Part shown: piece by piece, positions 25,304-40,097 of the stretch
How the letters are laid out: each line of letters starts with the position of its first letter
Numbering within the stretch: the first letter of the stretch is position 1
Assembly (NCBI GenBank): GCA_015183035.1
Contig: JACZZP010000008.1
Span: forward strand, 1,674,001-1,738,000
Length of the DNA: 64,000 nt
From: Meloidogyne chitwoodi
Lineage: Eukaryota; Nematoda; Chromadorea; Rhabditida; Meloidogynidae
Reading direction: 5' to 3'
Notes under the pieces: generated by a model
What the model was told of the DNA's origin: nothing
The model's input: only the letters and a program-made list of their open reading frames with translations
The model's database searches: none
Made by a program: the position numbers and the translations under genes

Positions 25304-27040
25304 ATGAAACGTGTTCAGGCTTTAATAAGCGATGATGAAATTCACAAATCGGTTTTTGAATTTAATTATTATTCTATAAAATATTTGTTTTATTTATAGG
25401 ATTTTCTGCCTTCAAGCTGTTCGGATGTGTTTCCGCCAATGATTAGGTATAAATATCTATTTTTTCAATCATTTTTTATTTGCAGCCGCTCAGCAACACC
25501 TGAAGTTAATGTCGACTTAAAAAATATTCCGTTATCAACACCACGGAAAATTATTCGGGCACGTCGTTCCGCAAGTCGTAGTACAACATGCACAGGCTCT
25601 TTTTCGCGTATTCCGACTGTTACAATTTCGAGTAGCATTTCCTCGTTAGAAATGCCTAAACCAGTTTTGCAGAATATTGTTTCTACCGTTAATCTTGGTT
25701 TGCTTCTAAAATTTAAGCATTTACTTGTTTTATCCTTAAAATTTATTTTACTTTCATTTAACTCATTTTTTCAATTTTTACAAAAATTTTCGGAATTTTA
25801 ATTTATAATTAAAAAATTTTTGTTTTTTAAAATATGATCTAATTAAAATATCGAATAATTGAATTATACAATTTTTTATCAAATAGATGTTAGACTTGAT
25901 TTGAATCAAATTGCGAAGACAGCGCTCAATTCAGAGTATAATCCTAAACGATTTTCTGCTGTTATTATGCGTATCCGTGACCCACGTTCTACTGCTCTAA
26001 TCTTCAATAATGGTTTATTTTTCTTTTCCAAAGTTATTATATATTTTTTTAAATTTAGGCAAAATTGTTTGTACCGGTGCCAAATCGGAGGAAGCTAGTC
26101 GTTTAGCATCTCGTCGCTTTGCTCGAATTATTCAACGTTTGGGATATACTGTGCATTTTAACGAATTTAAAATTCAAAATTTGGTGGCATCTTGTGATTG
26201 TAAATTTCGTCTTCAGCTTGAAGGTTTTTTTAATTTGAATGAAAAATTAATTTCTGAAAAGAAATTTTTTCTAACCCTCTAACTTGTTAGAGAACACTTC
26301 ATAAAAATTTATGCGACATAGTATTTTGTTTTTGTACGATTCTGAATTGAATCAATCAACGTTAATTTTATGAAATTATTTTTTAACTTCTAAAGAGACT
26401 ACAAATATTTTACATCTTCAAAATATTTGTTATTAATTTTAAATATATTAATAGTAAAAAACTACAAATATCGACTTTAGTTTTGAAAAATTATTAAGAT
26501 AAAATTCCCCTAAAGCAACTTTTAGTTTCTTCAAAAATTAAAAACAGCAATGCTGATTTTGACAAGATTTTTTCGGTAACTTTCTAAATTTAACAAAATT
26601 GTTTTAATTTACTTTTTTTATCATTAAATTTTGTTTTAATATATTTCTTTAGGTTTTGCTATTACTCACTACCAATTTAGTACTTATGAACCGGAATTAT
26701 TTCCAGGACTTATTTATAGAATGGTTAAGGTTTGTTTGTTTCCTTAAAAATTAGTTTTTTTAGTTGAAAATTCAAAAAATAGCCTAACAGCCTATTGCCC
26801 AAGGGTGATCTCTTTTTTTTAATAAAAATTATATAAAATCTTTATTTTCTGTACCATTGATTTATTTTTGTTTATTTAGCCTCGTGTCGTTTTGCTTATC
26901 TTTCTCAGTGGTAAAGTGGTCATTACTGGGGCTAGGAAAAGGGAGCATATTGACGATGCTTTTTCTCAAGTTTAAACTTTATATTTTTTTTAATTTTTTA
27001 TTTTAAGGTTTATCCGATTTTGAAACGCTTTAAGCGTTAA
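25304..27040 (+). CDS. tbp-1: TATA-box-binding protein (TBP)
   Basis: Central RNA polymerase I/II/III initiation factor. Eight exons join in phase: 25304-25351, 25400-25446, 25486-25697, 25887-26012, 26059-26223, 26653-26729, 26880-26969 and 27008-27040, giving 265 aa. A variable N-terminal region of about 80 residues, rich in Ser/Arg, precedes the saddle domain. Repeat 1 reads [51 protein letters not shown]. Repeat 2 reads [51 protein letters not shown], ending YPILKRFKR. The DNA-intercalating Phe positions of repeat 2 are present. Only the very N-terminal exon is less certain. Its antagonist subunit NC2alpha is encoded at 32.4 kb. Confidence 0.95.
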
Positions 27041-27631
27041 ATGCAACATTGGTTTTGCTTTAATTATTTTACTAGATTCACTTTTTTCTTTCTTTTTACC
27101 TCTTAAAAACAAAAACATATTGTTTGTATATCTGTTTTATTCATTTATTTTTTAAACGGGAAAATTGAGCTTTTTTGCTGTTTTGCTCGAAAAATGTTTT
27201 AAAATATCAGACTGCTGATTTTATTTTCTAATAATTGTTTTTAATATTTTCTCATAACAATTTCCCCGTTTAATGTTTTTTAAATCTCTGTTTTCAACAC
27301 AAAATCATTAAATGCTGGTTATTCACCTAATTTGTTTTAAAATATCTCTACATACATAATATAATATTATGATTATTATTAAATCAAATAATTACTTTCA
27401 AATAGTAATCCCAGATATATTCTTTTTTCTTTTATTTATGTGCAATGATGATATTAATATTGATTTCTTGTCATCAAATTAATGTTTTTTGATTTTTTTC
27501 TTTCATAAAAATATTTCTTTTGATTAAAATGTTATACATAATTTATATATATATTTTTTACATATTTTAATTATTTATATTTATTTTAAAAGTTATTTTT
27601 ATTTTTTAAATATTCTTTTTATATTTTTTAA
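27041..27631. other. Intergenic, TBP to PX-domain gene
   Basis: 590 bp of AT-rich sequence with no recognisable gene or RNA. Confidence 0.45.
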
Positions 27632-28450
27632 ATGTCTTCACTCGTTCAGGATGAAACTGAATGCAAGTAAATAATTTTTCTTTTCTTTTTAAAATTAATT
27701 AATATTATTTTTAGATCAACGTTAGGCACTTTGTTGTATATGGAGAGAAAGATTTATGGATTTTCTGCAAAAGTTGTCGACGCTGTTCTTCCGACAAGTA
27801 GTTTATTTGGACATGTAGAATACAAATTAGAAATTAAGGTTAATTATTGTTCTTTTTAATTTTATAAAAATTAAAAAATATCTTTTTAATTATTTAGGCA
27901 TCACCACATAATGCAATAGATAATGAACCAAGAATTTTTTATATGATGACTCGTTTTAAAACAATTAACCGCCTTTACACAACACTTGCAATGGTTCATC
28001 GAAATGTTATTTTGTCTATAATTTTCTTTTAATAAATTTTTTAAGTTTAGCTATATCTGAGAGATAAATTTCCAACATTTGCCGAACCAAAGTTTTTTGG
28101 TACAGCTAGCGCAGAAACTGTTTTAGAAAGGAGGAATGCTATTGAACATTTTATGCAATTTGTTTTAAATAATGAGGTTAATTAAATTTAATTTTATTTG
28201 TTTAACTTTTGTTTTTAGACACTTTGCAAGTCTAGAGCTTTACAAGTTTTTATTGAGGTTTTTTTTTTAATTTTTCTTTTAGATTAAATATTTTTTTAAT
28301 TTTTAGGAGACAAAAGAATCATTGCCATCAGATAATGATACTGAAGAATTGGAAATTAAACAAGATGTTGATGAAAATAAATTAAAACAAGATACCTCAG
28401 AAGATCAAAAAGAAGTTAAAGATAAGGAAACGGATGAGGAGAATAAATAA
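27632..28450 (+). CDS. PX-domain (phosphoinositide-binding, sorting-nexin-type) protein
   Basis: Six exons (27632-27666, 27715-27838, 27898-28005, 28051-28176, 28219-28257, 28307-28450) give 191 aa. Residues about 22-145 look like a PX domain: strands through VVDAVLPTSSLFGHVEYKLE, the TRFKTINRLY segment with the phosphoinositide-contacting Arg, LRDKFPTFAEPKFFG as the proline loop, then ERRNAIEHFMQFVLNN and LCKSRALQVFIE. The last 45 residues are a Glu/Asp/Lys-rich tail. Overall it resembles the PX domains of the SNX15/RPS6KC1 group, probably acting at endosomal membranes. The subfamily is uncertain. Confidence 0.75.
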
Positions 28451-29133
28451 AAAGTTGTAAAATTTAAAAAAAGAAAATATTATTATTACCTTTTTCATAC
28501 AAAATATCGAAAAGGTTTTTTTGATTCTCAAATATATTCAAGGGGAAGGGAGCTTTATAAAAAAAAAAGTGAACCAAATTTTATATTTTAATATCAGATT
28601 TGTAAGGGATTTAATTTAATTTTTTTGTATCGATTTATGGTCCACAAATCTACTCCTTGATACTAAAATTTACTTTATTTTCACAATAAAAGAATATATT
28701 CATTTAATTGAAAAAAATTGCTCACCATTAAAACAATAAAAATGGATATTTTTAAAAAATACAGAACAAACTGAAAGAATAAAAAATTCTTTAATATATG
28801 TAATTATTTAAATATTTTGATTTGTTCTATATATCTCATTATCAAATTGCCTATATAATATTAAAATTATAAATTTTACTTATTTGTTTCATGTTTCTGA
28901 TTTTTATATTAGTAAATGTTAATTTTGTTAAAGTTGAAAAAAGATTTTTAATATTTAAATTAGAAACATTTGACAATTTTATTTTTTTTATATGATAAAA
29001 GTGTTAATAAAAATATATTTTATATAATCTTTAAAATAAAATGGATTTTTTTCTTAAATTATTTTGCTTTTAAATATTTAAAAATTTTGTTTTACCTAAT
29101 TAATAAAACAATTATAAACAATTTTACTAGAAA
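28451..29133. other. Intergenic, PX-domain gene to TRMT2A-like gene
   Basis: 680 bp of AT-rich sequence; no gene, RNA or repeat recognised. The open frame starting at 28970 is low complexity and runs through the next start codon in another frame. Confidence 0.45.
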
Positions 29134-31695
29134 ATGGAAGATAAAAAAGTTTACAGAGTGAAATTATCCAATTTTCCTAGATATTTGGCTTATCCGGACG
29201 TTAACAAATTTTTGAAAAAGTATGTTTTTTTATATTGAAAGGAATTAAATAAATAATTTTTAATTTTTTTCAGCATTTTAAGTGATATTTGCTTTTCTAA
29301 ACTCAAATATAATGGAAACGTTGCATGTTTTACTTGTTCTTCAGAGGAAAAAGCTATTGAATCTGTTAAATTATTAGAGAATGCTAAATTAAAAAACTCA
29401 AATATTAATGCAAAAATAATTGTATGCGATGCTGTTGTTGAAAAAAAGGAAAAAAAAGTTGTTTTTTTTTAATTTATTATTTTTGAAAAATCGTTTTTTA
29501 ATTAAAAAAAATTCTTAATTAAAAATAATATTTTAATTTATTTAAAATTTTATAACAATTTAGCCTTATAAAAAATCGCATGTTAAAACTGCCTCAGAGA
29601 TGGTTATTCCTCTAGCTAATTTGTCTTATGAAAAACAATTGGAAAGTAAATTTAACAATTCTAAAGGTATAATGCTTTATATTATCAAACAATTGACAAA
29701 TGCTAAGATGTTTGATGTTTTTTGTGATAATGTTTTACAAAAGGTTTTTTTATAGTTTTTATAGGCTTTTTTGAAATAAAGAGAATAAATTTCAAAGAAA
29801 TATAAGTTAAAGGCATTAAATTGAGACTTTTAGTTGTTGGGATAATTTAATAAAAAATCAATTAAAAATTTATTTTAAGGTTTTACCTGCACCTTCCATA
29901 AAAGGTTATAGAAATAAATGTGAATTTTCTTTTGGTTATTCCAAAACAAGACAACAAATTAAAGATGAAAATGCAATAAATAAACTTATTAAAGAGGAAG
30001 AACAAAAATATGATGGAAATGTTATAACTCAAATTATTACAAATTCTACTCCAAAGACTATTATTATTGGCTTTATTAGTGGAAAAATGATGGGAGGACA
30101 TATTGAGGTTTTACCAATTGAAGAATGTCAAAATTTGAGTTTAAATACAATTTCTGTTGTTAAACATTTTCAATCACTTGTAAATGAATTTGGTAAATTT
30201 AATTACATATAATATTTTTTAATTAATTATAATTTAAAATAAAAAAAAATTTTAGATGAGAAGCCATTTAACGAATATCTTAGAAAAGGTTTTTGGAAAA
30301 TGTTGACAGTTAAAGATTTTCTTGGTGATTGTATGATAATTGTTACTGTATATCCTCACAACAATCCTGAGGTTTTTTTTTAATTTAAATTTTTTAAGAA
30401 TTTTTTTCAAAGATTTCTTCTAATATAAAAAATAAAATTGTTGAAAAGTTTATGCCTCAGAATTCTCTCAATCTTTTACCTGATTGCAATGTAACTTCAA
30501 TTTTTTGGCAAGAACAAATAAATTCTAGTGATGAAAAAAACTATGAGCTTTTGGCAGGTTAATATTTTTAAATTTATTTTAATTATTTTAAATAATTATT
30601 TTTAGGTCCTCCATTTGTTTATGAGTCATTGTTAGGATGTAACTTTCGAATATCTCCATCTACATTTTTTCAAGTATTTTTATTTAATTTAAAAAAAAAT
30701 ATTTATTTATTTAATTAGACAAATACAACTGGGGCAGCATTACTTTATTCAACAATTGGCGATTTACTTAATTTACCTAAATTATGTAATGTTCCAGGAA
30801 GTGGAAAATTCTGTCGTTTTGAAAAAATGCAAAATAAAATATTTTTAGAAGATGAAGAAAATGTTAAAAATAAAAATATAGAAATTACTGAAAATAAATT
30901 TAATGCTAATGAAGATAGTGAGGAATTTATTTCTAAAAAACCACGTTTGGATGAAGAAAATAACAAGGAATTGACTGTAAGAGAATTTTTTAAAATAAAA
31001 TAAATTTATTAATTAAAAATTATAATATCTTTTAAGACTCAAAAATATAAATCTAATGTATTTCTTGATATTTGTTGTGGTGCTGGTTCTATTGGAATTT
31101 GTTTAATGGATAGAATTAGACAATCAATTAAAGAAGGAACAATATCTGATTTTTCAAAAGTTCCATATGGATGTGTTGGAGTAGATTTAAATATTGAAGG
31201 AATTCGTGATGCAAAACAAAATGCATTAGAGAATGGATTTGGAGATAAAAGGTTTTTTATTTTTTTATTTAAAAAATCTTTTTGTTTGTTTAAAGTTGTA
31301 TATTTGTTTGTGGCCAAGCAGAATGTGTATTTAAAGATTTGAAATATTTTATGCCAACGGGATGTTCTTTACAAGAAACAAATTTAATGGGAATTCTCGA
31401 TCCACCAAGGGCTGGAATCCCTGACAAAGTTATTGTTTGGTGTAGAAAGGTTTAAGAACATTTTTTAATAAAAAATTTAAAAAATTTCTTTTGTATATAG
31501 CTCTATCAACTTAAAACACTTATTTATGTTTCGTGTGATCCCAGAGCGGCCGTAAAAAATTTTGTGGACTTATGTAAGCCAATGTCTAACAAATATGAAG
31601 GGAAACCATTTAAAATTGTTTCTATCCAACCAGTTGATTTATTTCCGATGACCAATCATATAGAATGGATTTTAAAATTTGAAAGAGTGGTTTAA
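29134..31695 (+). CDS. tRNA (uracil-5-)-methyltransferase, TRMT2A-like
   Basis: Makes 5-methyluridine at position 54 of tRNA using S-adenosylmethionine. Eleven exons (29134-29219, 29274-29457, 29564-29743, 29880-30192, 30256-30371, 30413-30557, 30606-30673, 30719-30976, 31037-31251, 31296-31449, 31501-31695) give 637 aa. An RRM-like N-terminal domain (VYRVKLSNFPRYLAYPDVNK) precedes the RumA/TrmA-type methyltransferase domain. That domain shows KGYRNKCEFSFG, GCNFRISPSTFFQTN, the SAM loop FLDICCGAGSIGI, ILDPPRAGIP, and VSCDPRAAVKNF with the catalytic Cys. A Lys/Glu-rich stretch of about 60 residues encoded by 30719-30976 interrupts the domain between FFQTN and the SAM loop. Confidence 0.93.
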
Positions 31696-32194
31696 AATTT
31701 TTTATTTAATTAAGAATTTTTTTAAATAAACATATTTTGTTCACCTAGAAAGTGAAATTATTATCTTTCAAATCAGCTTGAAGTGCTTTTTATTTTAAAG
31801 TAAATATTTTAAGAATTTTAAATATTATTTTTGATTTTTTTTAAGTTTTATTATTTGATCATTTGAAAAATTCAGTTTTTGGTATTTTAGAATATTTAAA
31901 TTTTAACGGACGTGAGAGTATTGTTAATGGAGAGAGACAAATGAATAAATGTTAAATAAACTTTTCATTCCTATAACCAATTTTCGGAATGATCTGATAA
32001 TCAGATTGAGTCTTATTTGAAAAAGAAACTACTAAATATTTTTAACTTACGATCTTTGTTTGCAAAAAAATTCGATTAGTAGAGTTGACACTCAAATCTA
32101 CCCAGCTATAGTTGAGTGCCTTTCGCACTCAAACCGCTTAATTAAAAAGGAACGGCTTACTGCTTGCTTCTTTCTTTTTAGCCACTATTTTTAA
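31696..32194. other. Intergenic, TRMT2A-like gene to repeat element
   Basis: A perfect hairpin TTGAGTGC-CTTTC-GCACTCAA is visible at 32112-32132. No gene is recognised. The TRMT2A-like and NC2alpha genes converge here. Confidence 0.4.
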
Positions 32195-32312
32195 GGGCGC
32201 TATGACAATTGCACAGTGAGACAATTGACAGTAAGACAATTGCACGATGGACAATTTCACAGTAAAGATGGTTAAGTGGTTTAGTTTTGTGGAAAATTAA
32301 ATAATACAGGAA
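32195..32312 (+). mobile_element. Solo terminal arm of a repeat element
   Basis: Begins GGCGCTATGACAATTGCACA, continues with three diverged copies of a 15-16 bp unit (CAATTGCACAGTGAGA type), then GGTTAAGTGGTTTAGTTT and AAATTAAATAATACAGGAA. The same order occurs at 63311-63442, and in inverted orientation at 63891-63983. No second arm is visible near 32 kb, so this is a solo or truncated copy. Confidence 0.75.
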
Positions 32313-32426
32313 ACATAACATTATTATTTTTTTATATTAAGAAAAAATGGTTCGAACAAACATTACAAATATTTTCTAAAATGTATTTTGTAAAGCCTTT
32401 TAGCTTGCAATTTCTTAAAAAAACTA

Positions 32427-33508
32427 TTAATTGTTTGAGGTAATGTTGGTTGATTTATATGATTCTTGTTGATAAAATTGCTGTTGTGTCATCATAATAT
32501 GTTGTTGGACTGTCATCTGCTGTTGATTTTGAGGTGCCACAATTGCTGCTCGACCACCTCCAATATTAGTACCCAAAGGGACTTCACGCAGTAATGGCTC
32601 AAGAAAAGCAAAATGAGGAATGCAAAGGACTGCTTGCTTTCTAAAAATGGAAATTATTTTTTAATTAAAAATTTCAATCATTTAATTTCTACATTTGACC
32701 AAAAAACGTATTAATTTAATTTCTTACATATGAACTGGTGAGAGCGTTTTAGTACTGCTATGTTGTAATGCTCCAGCAGCACTTTGCAACAGTTTTTCTG
32801 CAAATAATTCCATTGCACTTCCAATCGCAACAGGAACACTGGCAACCTTTTATTTTACTATTTTAATTTTATTCTTTTATAATAATTATACCAACCATTC
32901 TTCCAATATCTTCATCACTTTGCATTACTTTTTTGATTCGTGTCTAGAAAAAGAAATTTTTTGAATTTAAAATTTGCCTTAAAATATCAACCGGTTGAAT
33001 CCGTGCCATACTATAACGTCGTTTACGAATTCGCCCAGAACGAAAATCACCATCTTCTGACGAACATGCTGCAGCACTCGTATCTTCTTCAACAACAGGA
33101 TTGGATGTTCGACCTTGCTTTTCCTTAAATTCAAATGATTTTTAGATGACAAAATGCTAATCGAAAACTTACATTAACTCCTTGAAATTGTTGATGATAC
33201 ATCATTCCATCAAGAACATTTTTTGCTTGCTCAAATGAAGTAAAATTTTGCTGACCATCAGAGACACCCAATGTAGTATATGGCAGTGTCCCTTCATTTC
33301 CGCCTGACATGCCATTTCTGTTATTATTTTCGTTGTATATACTATTGTTGCCACCCTGGATGAACAAATGAGAAGGAAATGGCAGTGTCTGCTGCAGCAT
33401 TTGAAACGAAGGATGTGTGGGCGCTTGTAACAAAGTAGACTTTTCATGTTGTTCTATTATAGCTGTGGGTGTTGAATCTAGACCAGCGGCCACATTTAGA
33501 CTGTTCAT
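32427..33508 (-). CDS. NC2alpha/DRAP1-like histone-fold transcription repressor
   Basis: NC2alpha pairs with NC2beta (Dr1) and binds TBP on promoters to block preinitiation complex assembly. Minus-strand exons 33508-33173, 33123-32992, 32943-32896, 32846-32728 and 32640-32427 give 282 aa. The histone fold spans TRIKKVMQSDEDIGRM, VASVPVAIGSAMELFAEKLL and STKTLSPVHI, matching NC2alpha/DRAP1 spacing (RIKKIMQTDEEIG...). It is flanked by an Asn/Gln-rich N-terminal region and a Gln-rich C-terminus (QQQMTVQQHIMMTQQQFYQQ). The basic segment SGRIRKRRYS precedes the fold. The nearest alternatives are other NF-YC-type histone-fold subunits. It shares a 750-bp region with the divergent CRNKL1 gene. Confidence 0.85.
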
Positions 33509-34261
33509 TAGATTACTTTTTTAAGATCTTTCAAATTTTTTTCTCGTCCACCAAGTTGTCAAAAACAAAAAACTGAAGAAAAATCTGCGACAATTTAACA
33601 ATTCTATGAATACTTCCATTGTAAAAGTTTAAGGTTTTTAAAGGTTTTTTTAAGTTGAATTTGTTTTAAGGAATTTCCAAAGCTTTAGCCATGTTAATCT
33701 AGCGCTTTTCCTCTTTATCTTCATCAATAGACAAATCAAACAACTATTTAGGTTAAGAGAGGAAAAAGACGCTATTTTGTGATGTTGGAACTTGTTACCT
33801 AGTGATATAAAAAGAAAACGACGCGCGAAAGGGCGAGAGAGTAAACTTATCTTTCTGCAAAAGAAGTTAGAGGAAGACAGACACTGGAACGACGAGCTGT
33901 TGACAAACACTCGGCTTGCCCTGTTATAAATAGGCTGTGATAGCATTGGCATTTTGTTTTTAATGCCAATTTCGAAAATAATTACTAATAAACAGCAAAA
34001 AATGTTTGAATTAGAGAAGCATTGATGAAAAGACAATTATATATATGAGAAAAGAAAAAGTGTAATGAAAAGAGTATAGTAAACAGATAGACGGAAAACT
34101 ATTCTGGGATTAGTCTTCTTTGTAGATTTTTTCTCTATGTTATTTAGTGGTTTAATATTTTTCGGGTAAAAGGATTAATTTTTGATTTTTTGTACAATAT
34201 TTAATAATTATATTTAGGAATTTTAGCAAATAAATTCTCCTACAATTCAATAATTTCAAAA
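33509..34261. other. Divergent NC2alpha-CRNKL1 promoter region
   Basis: 750 bp between divergent start codons. A minus-strand open frame of 128 codons (34036-33650) lacks family motifs and is Ser/Phe/Asn-rich, so I treat it as noncoding. A purine-rich stretch AACGACGCGCGAAAGGGCGA at about 33818 is the only GC-richer part. Confidence 0.45.
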
Positions 34262-37116
34262 ATGAATGAACATGGTAAACAAATCAGGCTTCCAAAAAAG
34301 GCGGAAAAAGTTAAAAATAAGGTAAAATATATCTTTGTTTCTTTTTATCAAAGATTTATGTTTCTGTTAGGCACCAGCACCTTTGCAAATTACAGCAGAA
34401 CAACTTCTTCGAGAAGCTAAAGAACGAGAATTAGAGGTTAGTTTTGTTCTATTTTTTTTTTTAAATTTGATTAAATTTAGACAGTTCCTCCTCCACCAAA
34501 AGTTAGGATCACAGATCCTGAGGAATTGGCAGAATACCATCGTAAAAAACGAAAGGAATTTGAAGACAATATTCGCAAAAATAAAATGCAAATTGCTAAT
34601 TGGATAAAATATGCAAAATGGGAGGAATCGATTGGAGAATTACAACGATCTAGATCTGTTTTTGAAAGAGGAATGGATATTGATCACAGAAATGTAACTA
34701 TTTGGTTACAATATGCTGAAATGGAAATGAGGTTTATTTATAAAAAATTTAAAAATATTTTATTTAATAGGAATAAACAAGTTAACCATGCTAGAAATAT
34801 TTGGGATCGTGCAGTTTCGATTCTTCCGCGAGCTACACAATTTTGGTTAAAATATACTTACATGGAAGAGCTTGTAGGAAACGTTCCTGGTGCTCGTCAG
34901 GTTTTTTTAATTGTTTTTTTTAATTAAAAAATTATTTATTTACAGGTATTTGAACGTTGGATGGAATGGGAACCAGATGAGCAAGCATGGAATACTTTCA
35001 TTAATTTTGAAATGCGTTATAAAGAATTTGATCGAGCTAGGAATATTTATCAGGTTTGTATAAATTTTAAATTGAGAATAAGCTTTCTGTAATTTTTTTA
35101 AGTTTCTTAATTTCTAAACTTATTTTAATTAAATTATTTTATCTTCTAACATTTTTTAACTCAAAAAAAATAATTTAGAGATTTTTACATGTTCACGGTC
35201 ATGATCATCGAAATTGGATAAGATATGCACGATTCGAAGAACGTAATGGTTTTATTGATAATTCCCGTGCCGTTTATGAACAAATGCTTGAATTTTTTGG
35301 TGAAGATGGAATGACTGAGCAAATGCTTGTTGCTTTTGCTCATTTCGAAGAACGCCAAAAGGAGTTTGAACGTGCCAGAATAATTTATCAATATGGACTT
35401 GGTATTTTTTAAAGTAAAATAAATACTTTAAAAAATTATTGACAGATCACATTCCAAAGGAAGGTAGCGGGGAACTCTTTAAATCATTGACTGTCCATGA
35501 GAAAAAATTTGGGGAACGAATACGCATAGAATCTGTTATTTTAACCAAACGAAAACATCAATATGAAGAGGTAATATTTTAAATTTTAATTCAACTTATA
35601 TCCTTTAGCAAATAAAAGAAAATCCTCTTCATTATGATGTTTGGTTTGACTATACTCGTCTTTTGATTAATGAAAGTCAGGAACGGGCAGATGTGGAAGA
35701 TTGTTTTGAACGTGCAATTGCGAATGTTCCACCCTATATGGTTTTTTTCAAAAGTTAAAATAATTATATAAATTAAAGGAAAATATTTAAATAATTTTTA
35801 ATATTCTCATTAATATTTTTTATTTTTCAAGGAAAAACGTTATTGGCGTCGCTATATTTGGTTATGGGTATATTATGCAGTTTATGAGGAATTAGAGGTT
35901 AATGATACAGAACGTTGTAGAGAGGTTTAAAAAAAATCTTGAGGAATTTATTTTTAATAAATTTTTAAATTAAAGGTTTGGACTGCTTGTTTAGATATAA
36001 TTCCCCATCGTCAATTCACTTTTGCTTTTATTTGGTTAATGTTTGCCCAATTTGAATTACGTCAACTTAACTTGGCTGGAGCACGTAAAATTCTTGGTGT
36101 AGCCATTGGGAAATGTCCAAAGAAAAAATTGTTTCGTGAATATATTGAAATTGAGCTTAAGCTTCGAGAATTTGATAGGTTTTTTTAATTATTTGGAATA
36201 CAATATATTTTTTTTTAGATGTCGTAAATTATACGAAAAATTTTTGGAATTTGTTCCTGATGATAGTATGACTTGGATGAAATATGCAGAATTGGAAAAT
36301 TTGTTAGGAGATGAAGATCGTGCTCGTGCAATATTTCAAATTGCCGTACAACAGCCAATGTTGGATATGCCAGAAGTCCTTTGGAAGGCATATATTGATT
36401 TTGAAATTGAACAAGGAGAAAATGAAAGAGTTAGAATTCTATACGAAAGTTTGTTGAGAAGAACACAACATATTAAGGTTTAATTTTTATAATTTTTTAA
36501 GGAAAACCTTATTGTTAGTGGTATTAATGGAATTTTTTCCTTATTTTGACCTAAATTCTCTCATAAAATGACTGGAATTTTGAATTCTAAAGGCTGTCTA
36601 ACTATTTTTAAATATTAATTTATTATTTGTAACTTTTAATATTTTATAAATATATTTTTAAAGGTTTGGATAAGTTGGCTTGAATGGGAAACTGTTAATG
36701 AACAATTTGACAAAGTTCGAGATCTCTATAAACGTGCAAACCAAACTTTGGAAGGAGCCCCAGCCGAAGAACGTCTTCTACTTTTAGAACAATGGAAACA
36801 ATTTGAGCAATTACATGGAACAGAAGAGGCACAAAAATTTGTTGAAAAGATGATACCAAAACGTGTAAAGAAAAGAAGACAAATTGTTGCTGTTGATGGA
36901 ACAGATGCTGGATGGGAAGAATATTTTGATTATATATTTCCTCAAGATCAAGGTTTGGATTTTTTAAATTTCTTAATAAAAAAAATTTTAGCATCAAAAA
37001 TCAACTTTAAACTGCTAGAAGCTGCCCGTGTTTGGCGAGAAAAACAAGCTTTGGATGTGCAACAATCTGCCGAGACAGAGCTACCGGAAAGAGAAATGGA
37101 AGAAACTCAAGAATAA
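34262..37116 (+). CDS. Crooked neck-like splicing factor (CRNKL1/Clf1/Syf3)
   Basis: HAT-repeat scaffold of the NineTeen/Prp19 spliceosome complex, needed for pre-mRNA splicing. Thirteen exons, from 34262-34321 to 36992-37116, are all in phase and give 687 aa. The N-terminus has the typical [20 protein letters not shown] followed by [20 protein letters not shown]. At least a dozen HAT repeats follow, for example [64 protein letters not shown] and [20 protein letters not shown]. The C-terminus carries [20 protein letters not shown] and FDYIFPQD as in animal orthologues. Length is normal for the invertebrate form. Confidence 0.96.
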
Positions 37117-37651
37117 TTTTTGTTCGGGTTATTTAAAAATGTTTTCATTAATTTGTAGAAAGACTTCAATTTAATTAAAGGTTTAGATCTCTATTTTTTA
37201 GTATTAGAGTTAAATTATTATTTTTATTTCTCTGTTAAAGTATTTGAAAATTCGGTATTAACTCCTCAACAACTAAATCGTAGCATAACTTGACATCTAA
37301 TTGTAATATATACAACAAAGGCTAAAGTGAATAGCGACAATTCATATTCCAGAAATACAGAAGTCAAAGATAGCGAATACGTTAACCTTAAATATTTAAA
37401 TCTATGATATCATCTTCTCAAATCTTCATTATTTTTGAACATTTTGGTCATAAAAACAATCACCAAATTTTACCATAAAAGCGAACATTGATAAATGAGA
37501 AAATAAAACTGATTCGTGATTAAAAAACGAAAAACTTTGGCTAGCATATCCAACATTTACGGGGGAAAATATAAACGGAAAATAAATGACAACACAAAAT
37601 ATTTTGATATTATCCCTTCTTTCTTTTAAACCAATCACCATCTTCTTTTAT
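37117..37651. other. Convergent CRNKL1-DDX39B spacer
   Basis: 535 bp of AT-rich sequence between two convergent genes; nothing recognised. Confidence 0.45.

Positions 37652-40097
<2,446 letters not shown>

Noticed and set aside
32944..32991. GC donor in NC2alpha (TTTAAG|GCAAAT)
   Set aside because: It leads to a stop; the CCG|GTTGAT donor is in phase and uses a normal GT.
33650..34036. Minus-strand 128-codon open frame between NC2alpha and CRNKL1
   Set aside because: Ser/Phe/Leu-rich composition, no motif, and it lies in a divergent promoter region.
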